Source of the DNA: Spirochaetales bacterium
GTDB lineage: Bacteria > Spirochaetota > Spirochaetia > SZUA-6
Length of the DNA stretch: 64,000 nucleotides
Assembly: GCA_027021365.1 (NCBI GenBank)
Contig: JALUUM010000027.1
Span: 310,001-374,000 of the forward strand
Direction: 5' to 3'
Shown here: positions 51,031 through 59,331 of the stretch, piece after piece
How positions within the stretch are numbered: the stretch's first letter is position 1
Layout of the letters: each line of letters begins with the position of its first letter
Notes under the pieces: model-generated
Databases searched by the model: none
Told to the model about the DNA's origin: nothing
What the model saw: only the letters and a program-made list of their open reading frames with translations
Position numbers and translations under genes: made by a program

Positions 51031-51078
51031 ACCGGTTGTTGCAGACTTCGGCTTCACCACATGCCAAAGGTGGTCGGT

Positions 51079-51798
51079 ATGGCAGATATCAGGTTTATTC
51101 TTGTAAGACCGAAAGACAGCAGAAATGTGGGTGCTGTCTGCCGTGCAATGAAGAATATGGGCCTGAAGAATCTCACCATAGTTATGGATAGATTGATAGA
51201 TCCACAGGCTGCGAGTGTCCTTGCCATTCATGCCTCTGACATACTTGAGGAGGCAGCAGTATGTACTTCCCTCGAGGAGGCTGTAAGGGGCTCTTCCCTG
51301 ATAGCGGGTGTAACCAGGAGGCGTGGAAAGAGAAGGAAGTACTTCAGTCTCAATCCTGAAGAGTTTGCTATAAAGGCAACTTCCATCGAAAACGGTTTGG
51401 TAACGGTCTTGTTTGGAAATGAAGCGGCCGGCCTTTCAGATGAAGAACTTTCAATATGTCATGTGGCGGTAGGAATACCCGCCCATTCGGAATTTCCCTC
51501 ATTAAATCTTTCCCATGCGGTTCAGATAATTGCTTACGAGATATTCCTTGCCATGAATAGGAAAATGGAAAGTTTCTACAATCCGGTTGAGAACGAACGG
51601 TTGAAAAGCATGGTTGGTATCGCAATGGACAACCTTAGATCCATTGGTTTCTTCAAACAGGTGGATGGTTCGGATACGGAGAGGTTCTTTACCGACATCT
51701 TTGCACGGGCAGCGATGTCAGAGAGAGAGGTAAAGCAGATGGAAAAGATTTTTAAAAAGATTGGCGGGCTTGCCTCGAAAAACAGAAAACTTCCTTGA
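51079..51798 (+). CDS. trmJ: tRNA/rRNA 2'-O-methyltransferase of the TrmJ/SpoU type
   Basis: A 239-residue SPOUT-class RNA methylase. 'IRFILVRPKDSRNVGAVCRAMKNMG' (core RNVGAVCRAMKNMGL) is motif 1; 'VLFGNEAAGLSDEEL' motif 2; 'HSEFPSLNLSHAVQIIAYE' motif 3, with the TrmJ-type 'SLNLSHAVQ'. A C-terminal helical extension of about 80 residues is as in TrmJ, which methylates position 32 of tRNAs. The ATG at 51079 was chosen because AAAGGTGG precedes it; an ATG at 51061 lacks a ribosome site. It follows the sugar-acid locus but is probably functionally separate. Confidence 0.88.
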   Translation: MADIRFILVRPKDSRNVGAVCRAMKNMGLKNLTIVMDRLIDPQAASVLAIHASDILEEAAVCTSLEEAVRGSSLIAGVTRRRGKRRKYFSLNPEEFAIKATSIENGLVTVLFGNEAAGLSDEELSICHVAVGIPAHSEFPSLNLSHAVQIIAYEIFLAMNRKMESFYNPVENERLKSMVGIAMDNLRSIGFFKQVDGSDTERFFTDIFARAAMSEREVKQMEKIFKKIGGLASKNRKLP

Positions 51799-51834
51799 CC
51801 AACTCTCTGTTAGCACCTATTATTTCATAAAGTT

Positions 51835-52335
51835 ATGAAGAGAATAGTTTTATTACCGTTTCTTGCCATCCTGCTATTACTACCATCATTGACCTTTCCG
51901 ATTTCCAGGGATGACCTGAATAAATTGTTCGATCTGAATATCACGATCAAAACCCTGGATCTCTCCCTGAGAGAGAACAGAACTGAAAAGATAGACAAGA
52001 GCAAGTTTGTTCTTCTTAATGGTGCCGTCTCCAGTATAATCGTCTTGAACAGTAAGAGAGACAGTTATGAAGTGGTTCTCGAGATTATTTCGGGGGAGTG
52101 GATAGGTACAGAGGATGTAAGGAGCTACAGGGTTTATGTCGATTTCAAAGGGAGCAAGTATTACAGTATGATTCCGAGAAGGAAACCCAGGCATCCCAAG
52201 GGAAATGAGATACTCAGGAATACAGGGGTAATGATAATAGCCAGAATCCTGCAACCTGTCATTCCGCCTGGTGCACAATCGGAGAATGATAAGGCATGGT
52301 TTCTTGAAGGCATCTATATTAGAAAAATTTACTAG
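51835..52335 (+). CDS. Exported protein of unknown function
   Basis: A 166-residue protein with a signal peptide (residues 1-20, 'LPFLAILLLLPSLTFP') and no lipobox. The mature part is mixed alpha/beta with many charged residues, e.g. 'NITIKTLDLSLRENRTEKID' and 'YRVYVDFKGSKYYSMIPRR', and no repeated or metal motif. It lies 36 nt after trmJ and is convergent with the response regulator. I do not recognise it. Translation signals near the ATG are poor ('TCATAAAGTT'), yet the coding pattern is clear. Confidence 0.65.
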   Translation: MKRIVLLPFLAILLLLPSLTFPISRDDLNKLFDLNITIKTLDLSLRENRTEKIDKSKFVLLNGAVSSIIVLNSKRDSYEVVLEIISGEWIGTEDVRSYRVYVDFKGSKYYSMIPRRKPRHPKGNEILRNTGVMIIARILQPVIPPGAQSENDKAWFLEGIYIRKIY

Positions 52336-52376
52336 CTGCCCCTTCGATAGTTTAAATTATTTTCCTGCAAATTCTT

Positions 52377-53498
52377 TTAAAAAACTATGTTACCGGGAAG
52401 AATCCTCTTGCCATCACACAGCAAAGTGGCACGTACTATTGTGTTCTTTAGCTGTCTTACATTTCCGGGCCAATGGTAATTCGTGAGTTTCACAATCGAT
52501 TCCTCCGAAAGTGTTATCCTGTCTCCCTTCTGTGCGATGAAATAAAGTGAGAGAAGGGGTATGTCCTCTTTTCGGTTGCGCAGGGCAGGTATGTCTACTG
52601 GGAGTATGCTTATCCTGTAGAAGAGGTCTTCCCTGAACTTTCCCTCTCTTACCATCTTCTCCAGGTGTCTGTTCGTAGCTGTTATTATCCTTACATTCAC
52701 CGGAATGAAGCTCGTTCCTCCCAGTCTCTTGATCCTTTTTTCCTCGAGAACACGGAGAAGTTTTACCTGTGCCCGTGGGCTCAGTTCTCCGATTTCATCG
52801 AGGAACAGAGTTCCCTCATTGGCAGCTTCGAAGAGGCCGGGTCTGGAAGTGGCGTCGGTGTATGCGCCCCGGGCGGTACCGAAGAGCTCCGATTCAATAA
52901 GGGTATCAGGAATTGCACCACAGTTGAATGGTACAAAAGGGCCACTTTTTCTTCCCGAATACCGGTGAATGGCATTGGCGAAAAGTTCTTTACCGGTACC
53001 GCTTTCTCCCCTCAGGAGGATTGTTGCATCGGCAACCGAGTATTTCACAGAAAGGAATTTCGCATTTTCTATTGCTTTACTTATACCGATAATACTATCG
53101 AATACGGAAGAAACAGAAGGCGATGAGACTCGCCTGTATTGCCTGTTTTCCACAGCCTTTCTTATCGAGCCTTCAAGCTCCTCCAATCTGTAAGGCTTAA
53201 CTATGTAATCGTAGGCACCTTCCTTTATGGCCCTTACCACATACCTCGTGTTTCCCGTAACTGTAAGCATTATCACTGGCGGGGGATCGGGTAGCGAGAT
53301 GATTTTTCCAAGCAGGCTCAATCCGTCCGTGTCGGGCAGGTCTATATCGAGAAGTATGGCATCTACCCTCTCCCGGATGAGTTTTTTCATCCCATCTTCA
53401 CCGGTCAGTGCCTGAATCATATTGTATCGCTCGGAGAGTACCATGCTAAGAGTGTTCTGTACCGCTTTGTCATCGTCAATCAAAAGGACATTTATCAT
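52377..53498 (-). CDS. NtrC-type response regulator lacking the DNA-binding domain and with GAYTDA in place of GAFTGA
   Basis: A 373-residue protein. Receiver at 1-120 with 'LLIDDDKAVQ', phospho-Asp in 'LLDIDLPDTDG' and Lys in 'YIVKPYRLEEL'. AAA+ domain from about 135: Walker A 'RGESGTGKELFA', Walker B 'GTLFLDEIGEL', arginine finger region 'FREDLFYRISILPVDIPALR' (core FREDLFYRI). The sigma54-contact loop is GAYTDA where GAFTGA is expected. The protein ends soon after 'HWPGNVRQLKNT', so the usual Fis-type HTH is absent; only 41 bp separate its stop from the convergent gene, so no frameshifted HTH is present. ATG 53498 starts at 'MINVLLIDDD'; an ATT/ATG at 53540 would add 14 residues. Confidence 0.88.
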   Translation of the reverse strand: MINVLLIDDDKAVQNTLSMVLSERYNMIQALTGEDGMKKLIRERVDAILLDIDLPDTDGLSLLGKIISLPDPPPVIMLTVTGNTRYVVRAIKEGAYDYIVKPYRLEELEGSIRKAVENRQYRRVSSPSVSSVFDSIIGISKAIENAKFLSVKYSVADATILLRGESGTGKELFANAIHRYSGRKSGPFVPFNCGAIPDTLIESELFGTARGAYTDATSRPGLFEAANEGTLFLDEIGELSPRAQVKLLRVLEEKRIKRLGGTSFIPVNVRIITATNRHLEKMVREGKFREDLFYRISILPVDIPALRNRKEDIPLLSLYFIAQKGDRITLSEESIVKLTNYHWPGNVRQLKNTIVRATLLCDGKRILPGNIVF

Positions 53499-53583
53499 GT
53501 CTTTAAATCTCAATGATATACGAATTGTGTAAAATATCAATCTATATTTCCAATATTGTCATACTTGCTGATATCCCTGCTTG

Positions 53584-54051
53584 ATGTTAGAATCTTCTAT
53601 CATGCTGGAATTGAAAGTTCTACTCAGATTCTTCGAGGGAGATTTCATTCTGAAACTCCTCTTCCTCATGTTGCTTTATTCCATACTACCCCTTGCAGAG
53701 ATATTCATTCTACTCAAGCTTGGAGGGATTCTTGGTAATTATCTCACCCTCGCTCTTGCTGCTTCGACCGGCCTTTTAGGGGTGCTTATCGCATTGAAGG
53801 AGTTCCGGAATACTTTAAAGAGGATACGTACTGCCATCAAGGAAGGTGTGTATCCGGGAAAGGAACTCGTCGGTCTGGTGATTATACTTGCCGGAGGGAT
53901 ATTTCTTCTTACTCCCGGATTTATAACCGACTTTCTTGGTTTTATGCTGTTTCTTCCCGTCGTAAGAACTTCGGTGGGTAAAATCGTCTCGAGAAGGCTT
54001 GAAAAGAGACTGAAAGAGGTTTACGAATATCTCAAACTCTATGAACTGTAG
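53584..54051 (+). CDS. fxsA: FxsA-family membrane protein
   Basis: A 155-residue inner-membrane protein with three to four hydrophobic segments. 'LYSILPLAEIFILLKLGGILG' (core LPLAEIFILLKLGG) and 'LVIILAGGIFLLTPGFITDFLGFMLFLP' (core LLTPGFITDFLGFMLFLP) are the FxsA signature. In E. coli FxsA counters exclusion of phage T7; the native role is unknown. It is divergent from the response-regulator gene. The start is uncertain: TTG 53581, ATG 53584 and ATG 53602 all lack a good ribosome site. Confidence 0.88.
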   Translation: MLESSIMLELKVLLRFFEGDFILKLLFLMLLYSILPLAEIFILLKLGGILGNYLTLALAASTGLLGVLIALKEFRNTLKRIRTAIKEGVYPGKELVGLVIILAGGIFLLTPGFITDFLGFMLFLPVVRTSVGKIVSRRLEKRLKEVYEYLKLYEL

Positions 54052-54061
54052 AAGGTAAGCC

Positions 54062-54811
54062 TTACAACTTGAAGACTCTGTATATGATTAACAGAAGAAG
54101 AAAATAGATGTAGGGAAATATCCGTAAGATGATCCAGGGTTTCTTCTTTATCTCATGGAGGCTCTCCAGACCAATGTTGTACAATCCTCTTGGTGGTTGT
54201 CTTTCCTTTCCCGCAAAAATCTCAAAACAGTTGTCAGCCCAGATATAGATGCCAGGGTTGAAATCCCTCTTGTGTCTCACTATCCACTTGGTTTTTCCCG
54301 GCAGGCCGCTTCCGCATATGAGAAGGCTCGGAGAAGATTTTTTGATTACGAGTATTACATTCTTCTCCTGGTCTCTGTTCAAGAATCCGGAGAACCTTCC
54401 CACTATTCGCATTCCGGGAAAGGATGCCTTCAGGTTTCTCTCTGCCTGTTCTATTGTATCCTTTCGACCGCCTATGAGGTAAACGGTCTTGTTTCTCTCT
54501 TCTATCAGTGTGAGGACTCTTATCAGGAATTCAAAGGGCCTGAAACGAATGAGTTTGCCGGCACGGAGAAAGGAAGCTCCTGCAACGATGCCTTTCGAAA
54601 CGGGAAGAATAAGTGCCGCTTCCTTCAGCATCCTGTGAAACTCCAGATCGTGTCTCGCCCTTAAAAGGTCACGGATCCGAAGAAGAACTATCTGGTTTCT
54701 CTCTGATCCCTTCAATAGTTCATCGACCAGTTTCAGAGAATTTTCTGCTGAAATTTCATCAACGGGGACACCAAGTACCTTGATTCTTCTCTTCAATCCG
54801 GTAATCTGCAC
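54062..54811 (-). CDS. WecG/TagA-like glycosyltransferase family 26 protein with altered active-site motif
   Basis: A 249-residue protein with the overall layout of the WecG/TagA/CpsF family: N-terminal 'VLGVPVDEISAENSLKLVDELL' (core VLGVPVDEIS), 'RNKTVYLIGGRKDTIEQAERNLKASFPGMRIVGRFSGF' (cores VYLIGGRKDT, FPGMRIVGRFSGF), 'SLLICGSGLPGKTKWIVRHK' (core GSGLPGKTKWI) and a final hydrophobic segment. The family's catalytic '[AP]-D-G' segment is not found: 'LILPVSKGIVAGASFLRAG' lies where it should be, so the Asp expected as base appears replaced. It might be a divergent or non-catalytic homologue. It is the last gene of the ctpA operon, 15 nt after rsmE. Confidence 0.72.
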   Translation of the reverse strand: MQITGLKRRIKVLGVPVDEISAENSLKLVDELLKGSERNQIVLLRIRDLLRARHDLEFHRMLKEAALILPVSKGIVAGASFLRAGKLIRFRPFEFLIRVLTLIEERNKTVYLIGGRKDTIEQAERNLKASFPGMRIVGRFSGFLNRDQEKNVILVIKKSSPSLLICGSGLPGKTKWIVRHKRDFNPGIYIWADNCFEIFAGKERQPPRGLYNIGLESLHEIKKKPWIILRIFPYIYFLLLLIIYRVFKL

Positions 54812-54826
54812 TTTTTCGATTTCCTT

Positions 54827-55621
54827 TCAGATGGATATTCTTTCATTTTTATCAATATATGTCCAGAAATCCTTCTCTCTGAGAATCGTTTTTATCGAAG
54901 CAATGGCATATATTGCAGCTGTTTCTGAACGTAAGATATTCTCTCCCAGAGAAACCAGAGTAGCCCCCGTTTCAACTGCCTTGGCTACCTCTTCGTCTGC
55001 AAAACCTCCCTCAGGTCCTATGAGGATGTGAAGTTCGAAGACGGGCCGGGACAGTACTCCGTGGAGAGTGTTACTGTTCTCTGTTTCGGGATGAAATATA
55101 ATCAACTGTTTACTGGTATCCTCTGCTATGAATCTAAGATTCATCATGAGGTTATCGAAGGTGACAGGTTCTCTTATTGATATGGGTTTTCTGTTGCCGC
55201 TCTGCTGGACCGCCTCCTTTGCGATACGGTTCCACCTTTTCTGCCTCTTGGTTCTTTCCTCCCTGCTACTTAGAATCGGAACAGAAAATCTGCTTATGAC
55301 CGGTACGATTTCTGCCACTCCCATTTCCACTGACTGCCTAACAATCGTATCCATCTTTTTTCCCTTTGGGAGGCATTGATAGAGGTATATAGGGGATGGA
55401 TTCTCCGTATCATCCTCTATTTTACCCAGGGCCTTGATTGTTATCTGTTTTTTATCTATTTCTACTACCTTTATCCGAAAGAGGCTGCCTGACCTGTCTA
55501 TGGCAGTAAATTCGTCACTCTTTTTAAATCTCAACACCCTTGCGAGGTAGTTGAAATCCCTTCCAGTTAGCTTGAGGGGCTTCTTCTCTGTGAATTCTTC
55601 CGGTAAAAGAAAGTATCTCAT
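54827..55621 (-). CDS. rsmE: 16S rRNA (uracil1498-N3)-methyltransferase
   Basis: A 264-residue SPOUT methylase. The N-terminal PUA-like domain has 'RDFNYLARVLRFKKSDEF'; the trefoil-knot domain has 'QCLPKGKKMDTIVRQSVEMGVAEIVPV' (core KGKKMDTIVRQSVEMGV), 'IGPEGGFADEEV' and 'SLGENILRSETAAIYAIASI' (core LGENILRSETA), all RsmE signatures. It is encoded between the YjbQ-like gene (5-nt gap) and the WecG-like gene. Confidence 0.95.
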   Translation of the reverse strand: MRYFLLPEEFTEKKPLKLTGRDFNYLARVLRFKKSDEFTAIDRSGSLFRIKVVEIDKKQITIKALGKIEDDTENPSPIYLYQCLPKGKKMDTIVRQSVEMGVAEIVPVISRFSVPILSSREERTKRQKRWNRIAKEAVQQSGNRKPISIREPVTFDNLMMNLRFIAEDTSKQLIIFHPETENSNTLHGVLSRPVFELHILIGPEGGFADEEVAKAVETGATLVSLGENILRSETAAIYAIASIKTILREKDFWTYIDKNERISI

Positions 55622-55626
55622 GCTGC

Positions 55627-56028
55627 CTATTTGCCGATTATCTGTACAATTACCGAGCGGTTTCTCGGGCCGTCGAATTCACAGAAAAATATTCCCTGCC
55701 AGGTGCCGAGGGTGAGACGTCCGTTTTCAACGGGAATCTGTACGCTGGCACCGACAAGTGTGGATTTTATATGAGCGGCAGAGTTTCCCTCCATGTGGGA
55801 ATAGCCGTCATTGAAGGGAATTGTCTTGTTAAGTTCCATGAGTATGTCCCTTTTTACCGAGGGATCGGCATTCTCATTAATCGTTACTGCCGCAGTCGTA
55901 TGTGGTACATAGACGATACAGACTCCGTTATCTACTTTGGAATTCCTTACTACGTTGCCTACCTTGTCCGTTATATCGACAAGCTCCGTTCTGTTTCCGG
56001 TTCTCACGTTGAAACGTGATACAGCCAT
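55627..56028 (-). CDS. yjbQ: YjbQ/UPF0047 family protein (paralogue 2)
   Basis: A 133-residue YjbQ-family protein. 'VPHTTAAVTINENADPSVKRDI' (core PHTTAAVTINENAD), 'SHMEGNSAAHIKSTLVG' and 'NGRLTLGTWQGIFFCEFDGPR' (core GTWQGIFFCEFDGP) are the standard bacterial form. It differs from paralogue 1 (19491-19907) in the conserved blocks, so the two belong to different subgroups. It lies in the ctpA operon, 20 nt after the protease gene. Biochemical role is not established. Confidence 0.93.
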   Translation of the reverse strand: MAVSRFNVRTGNRTELVDITDKVGNVVRNSKVDNGVCIVYVPHTTAAVTINENADPSVKRDILMELNKTIPFNDGYSHMEGNSAAHIKSTLVGASVQIPVENGRLTLGTWQGIFFCEFDGPRNRSVIVQIIGK

Positions 56029-56048
56029 ACTCTCACCTCCTGATTTGT

Positions 56049-57434
56049 CTATCGATAGCTACCGTTACGCAGTTCTTCCACGGCTTTTTTTAGAACTATA
56101 TCGAAGTCGAGGTCGTAAACGGGAGGATTATTGTGCCTTCTGTTCATCTCGTTTCTTATAAGTCTTTTTATGTACCTTTCGGGAAGTTTTATTCCTTCTT
56201 TGTCAAGTTTGGCCATGAAGTCCCTGATATCCTTTTCTCCCGGAGACTTGTGTTTTTTCACGAAATCCTTTATGTACTTACCATCCATTAATTCCTGCAG
56301 TTCCTTTTGTTCCTCTTCTGTGAGTTCCGGTTCTTTTATCACCTCGTCCGGCGTAATGCCTATTTTGTCTATGCTTCTTCCCGAGGGGGTATAGTACCTT
56401 GCCATGGTAAGCCTGAAACCGGCATCGTCTATCCTTCTCACCTGTTGCACGGAACCCTTTCCGAAGGTCTTTTCTCCAATCAGTTTTGCCCTTCCCGTAT
56501 CCATCAATGCCCCGGCGAGTATCTCAGAAGCAGAGGCGGATCCTCTGTCTACCAGCACGATTATAGGGATACCGGGATCGACGATCGTATTCCTGGGAGA
56601 TGCATTGTAAACTCTGTCTTCCGAAGGTACCCGGCCTTTCGTACTCACTATGGGGCCATTCGAGATAAAAAAGTCTGCCACGTCTATGACCGATGAAAGC
56701 AGGCCACCGGGGTTGCTCCTTAAGTCTATTATCATTGATTTGTAGTTATTGTCCTTGAAGTACTGTATCGACTCCTTCACTCTCTGGGGTGTAAGAGGCG
56801 TAAATGTTGTAATCCTGAGGTATCCTATGCCTCCTGGTATCATGGCATGCTTTACCGTTGGTACTTCAATGATACCTCTGGTTATCGTAACATCGAAGGT
56901 TAGATTCTCACCTCTCAGTATCGTTACGGTAACGTCGGTTCCGGGCTCGCCCCTCAGTTTTTTTACCACTTCGTTTATATTCAAGTCTACGGATGATTCA
57001 CCATTGATTTTTACGATTATATCTCCTGCAGAGATTCCCGCCTTGTATGCCGGTGTTCCCTCTATTGGCGCTACAACGAGAACTCCCTTGTCAACCTTGG
57101 AAATAATGAGGCCAACTCCTCCGAATCTTCCCGTTGTAGTGTCTGTGAGGTCTCTCATATCGTCGGCAGTGAGGTAAGTGGAATGGGGATCTCCGAGAGA
57201 TTCGAACATTCCTTTCAGTGCACCTTCTATGAGGCTCTTGGGTTGAACTTTGTCTTCGTCCACGTAGTTGTTCCTGATAAACTGAAAGACATCGTAGAAG
57301 ATGCCAAGGTATTTCTGTGCTTCGGCTTCCTCGTTGCCGGCAAGTGCTTTTGGGGTAAATGCGAGTACTACAATTAGCACCAGCAGAATCGATGTAAGCG
57401 ATATCCAGATTATTCTCTCATTTTTCTTTTTCAT
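56049..57434 (-). CDS. ctpA: C-terminal processing protease (S41 family)
   Basis: A 461-residue periplasmic protease. Signal anchor at about 8-30; PDZ domain near 100-190 with 'FGGVGLIISKVDKGVLVVAPIEGTPAYKAGISAGDIIVKINGE' (cores GGVGLII, AYKAGISAGDIIVKING); peptidase core with 'MIIDLRSNPGGLLSSVIDVADFF' (core LRSNPGGLL), catalytic Ser in 'DRGSASASEILAGAL' and Lys in 'IGEKTFGKGSVQ'. It cleaves C-terminal tails of envelope proteins. It heads the operon ctpA-yjbQ-rsmE-wecG-like. A promoter (57488-57461) lies just upstream. Confidence 0.96.
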   Translation of the reverse strand: MKKKNERIIWISLTSILLVLIVVLAFTPKALAGNEEAEAQKYLGIFYDVFQFIRNNYVDEDKVQPKSLIEGALKGMFESLGDPHSTYLTADDMRDLTDTTTGRFGGVGLIISKVDKGVLVVAPIEGTPAYKAGISAGDIIVKINGESSVDLNINEVVKKLRGEPGTDVTVTILRGENLTFDVTITRGIIEVPTVKHAMIPGGIGYLRITTFTPLTPQRVKESIQYFKDNNYKSMIIDLRSNPGGLLSSVIDVADFFISNGPIVSTKGRVPSEDRVYNASPRNTIVDPGIPIIVLVDRGSASASEILAGALMDTGRAKLIGEKTFGKGSVQQVRRIDDAGFRLTMARYYTPSGRSIDKIGITPDEVIKEPELTEEEQKELQELMDGKYIKDFVKKHKSPGEKDIRDFMAKLDKEGIKLPERYIKRLIRNEMNRRHNNPPVYDLDFDIVLKKAVEELRNGSYR

Positions 57435-57460
57435 ATATGACTCCGGTTGATTTATCGACT

Positions 57461-57488
57461 ATTGTAATCTACATGCATACTTTGTCAA
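57461..57488 (-). promoter_or_regulatory. sigma70-like promoter for ctpA
   Basis: On the minus strand: TTGACA (57488-57483), a 16-bp spacer and TACAAT (57466-57461). The start point falls about 20 nt before the ATG at 57434. Confidence 0.55.
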
Positions 57489-57501
57489 CGTCAAATTGGG
57501 T

Positions 57502-57522
57502 AAGTGTTTGAGATGAACACTT
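57502..57522. repeat. inverted repeat in the ctpA / membrane-protein divergent region
   Basis: AAGTGTT (57502-57508) and AACACTT (57516-57522) are perfect inverted 7-mers around a 7-nt centre. They sit about 15 nt upstream of the plus-strand gene and could be an operator or RNA hairpin. Confidence 0.4.
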
Positions 57523-57537
57523 GACTGATCACTCGAA

Positions 57538-58143
57538 GTGAAGATACACTCCATGAAGTATATGAAAGCGAGAAAATATAGCCTTTTGCTTATCCTCCTG
57601 TGGGAGACCATAAGGGTTCTTATTCTTTTCATTGTCGTCACCTATGTTTTTTTGAAAGAGATTCAGCAGAACAGCCAGGCCATCTATTGGCTCCTGGCTC
57701 TGGGAGCGCCTCAACTGGTATCCCTGCCCGTTGCTGTTTTTATCTTTCTGGAGCCTTTCCGTTATGAGGGACTGATAAATGTTTTAAGAATCGGAAAGGT
57801 ACTAAACATCTTCACCATGTTTCTTGTTTTGTTGAACTTCAATTCGGGAAGCATAACTGATGTACTTCCACTTAAAATGATTCCCCTGCGTATCTACCTG
57901 TTTCCCCTGACACTCATGATTCTATTTTTAGATTTGATTTTCTTTGGCCTTTTGATATCATATAGATTAAGAGAAACAGCCCCCCTGGAAGAAGGCCCAA
58001 AAGCTGGTCCGAAAGAAGGCCCAAAAGAAGAGGCTACACTGAAGGTTCAGGGCAGATCAGATACCAATGAGAATGAAACGATGAAAGAGGAATTGCCTGA
58101 TTTTGAAGAGGTTGAAGTAAGCGATAATTCAGAGGAAGTATAA
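57538..58143 (+). CDS. Multi-pass membrane protein with charged C-terminal tail
   Basis: A 201-residue protein not assigned to a family. Four hydrophobic segments lie at about 15-37, 45-65, 80-98 and 115-140. The C-terminal third is cytoplasmic-like and highly charged, with a 'GPKAGPKEGPKEEA' repeat of a G-P-K unit at about 155-168 and an acidic end. It lies 3 nt before the MinD-like ATPase gene, so the two are almost certainly coupled, and it could anchor that ATPase at the membrane (inference). Start is uncertain: GTG 57538, ATG 57553 or ATG 57562 are all possible. Confidence 0.6.
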   Translation: MKIHSMKYMKARKYSLLLILLWETIRVLILFIVVTYVFLKEIQQNSQAIYWLLALGAPQLVSLPVAVFIFLEPFRYEGLINVLRIGKVLNIFTMFLVLLNFNSGSITDVLPLKMIPLRIYLFPLTLMILFLDLIFFGLLISYRLRETAPLEEGPKAGPKEGPKEEATLKVQGRSDTNENETMKEELPDFEEVEVSDNSEEV

Positions 58144-59286
58144 ATGCGAATCGTACCAATAGGCAGTGGTAAGGGAGGGGTGGGAAAATCGGTTATTGCC
58201 ACGAACCTTTCCATAGCACTTTCAGAAGCCGGGTTGAAAGTAATTCTCGTGGATCTGGATCTTGGTGGTTCCAATATTCATACGATACTGGGATTTCGTT
58301 CCATAGAGAGAGGGATAGGTACGTTTCTCAATGATAGGAAGGCTCGCCTGAATGATATCATTCTCGATACGGCCTATGATGGCCTGTTCTTCATACCCGG
58401 TGATGCCGAGATACCGGGAATTGCCAACCTGAAGAGTTACCAGAAACAGAGATTGATAAAGAATATATACACCCTGGAGGCTGATTTTGTTGTACTGGAC
58501 CTCGGGGCAGGAACGAATTACAATGTGATGGATTTTTTCCTTATGTCAGGAAGCGGGATAGTCGTAACGAATCCTACCCTTACAGCGATTCTCAATGCTT
58601 ATCTCTTTATTAAAAATGTTATCTTTCGTTTGATGGACTCCGCTTTTGGCAAGAAAACAGAGGCATACAAGTATATAGAAAAATTGAAACGCGAGGGAAG
58701 TCCCCTTCAGAGGGTCTATATTCCGAAGCTTCTCTCTGAGATAGCAAAGATAGACCCTGAAAGCCATAGAAAATTTGTACATCTGACGGAAAATCTGAAA
58801 CCAAACCTGATACTCAACATGATAGACGATCCTAAGGATTCGGACAAGGCTCTTAAGCTAAGACGTTCCACGCGCGAATATCTGGGAATAGACCTGGAAC
58901 ATCTCGGCGTCGTATACAGAGACAACCTGCAGGACATCGCGCTGAGTTCACGACTGCCCATAATAAAGTACAAACCGAATTCAGTGATTTCTCAGGCCAT
59001 ATACCGTATTGCAGACAAACTCGTGCAAACTGGCGGAGATGATTCGAGCCCGATAGATGTAATGACTATAGATGAGAGTTATCAGGTAGCCGAGATAGAG
59101 GCGGAGACTGATTTCCAGGTTAAGATTCACAATATGGAAGAACTTCTTCACAGTGGTGCTCTTACTATGGGTGATCTGGTAGAAACGATTCGCTCACAGC
59201 AGTTTGAAATACAGAACCTTAAGAAGGAAAATCAACTGTTAAAGACGAAATTGGCAGAGGCTGTAAGAGAGGGTTTCAGAGTTTAG
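58144..59286 (+). CDS. MinD/FlhG-type ParA-family ATPase with coiled-coil tail
   Basis: A 380-residue deviant-Walker ATPase. Walker A is 'GKGGVGKSV' at about 9-17, with 'LVDLDLGGSN' and 'LDLGAGTNY' as the following switch motifs; the MinD/FlhG-like 'GLFFIPGDAEIPGIANLKSYQKQRLIKNI' (core PGDAEIPG) is present. Residues of about 320-380 form an extension with coiled-coil heptads ('TIRSQQFEIQNLKKENQLLKTKLAEAV', core LKKENQLLKTKLAEA). This resembles spirochaete and deltaproteobacterial ParA-like proteins near flagellar or envelope genes. No MinE or flagellar gene is adjacent; FapA-like follows 45 nt later. Positioning of an envelope or motility structure is a reasonable inference. Confidence 0.85.
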   Translation: MRIVPIGSGKGGVGKSVIATNLSIALSEAGLKVILVDLDLGGSNIHTILGFRSIERGIGTFLNDRKARLNDIILDTAYDGLFFIPGDAEIPGIANLKSYQKQRLIKNIYTLEADFVVLDLGAGTNYNVMDFFLMSGSGIVVTNPTLTAILNAYLFIKNVIFRLMDSAFGKKTEAYKYIEKLKREGSPLQRVYIPKLLSEIAKIDPESHRKFVHLTENLKPNLILNMIDDPKDSDKALKLRRSTREYLGIDLEHLGVVYRDNLQDIALSSRLPIIKYKPNSVISQAIYRIADKLVQTGGDDSSPIDVMTIDESYQVAEIEAETDFQVKIHNMEELLHSGALTMGDLVETIRSQQFEIQNLKKENQLLKTKLAEAVREGFRV

Positions 59287-59331
59287 TTTCAAAAATCTTC
59301 GTTCGATATGATCTGAGGTAGTTGTTGAACC

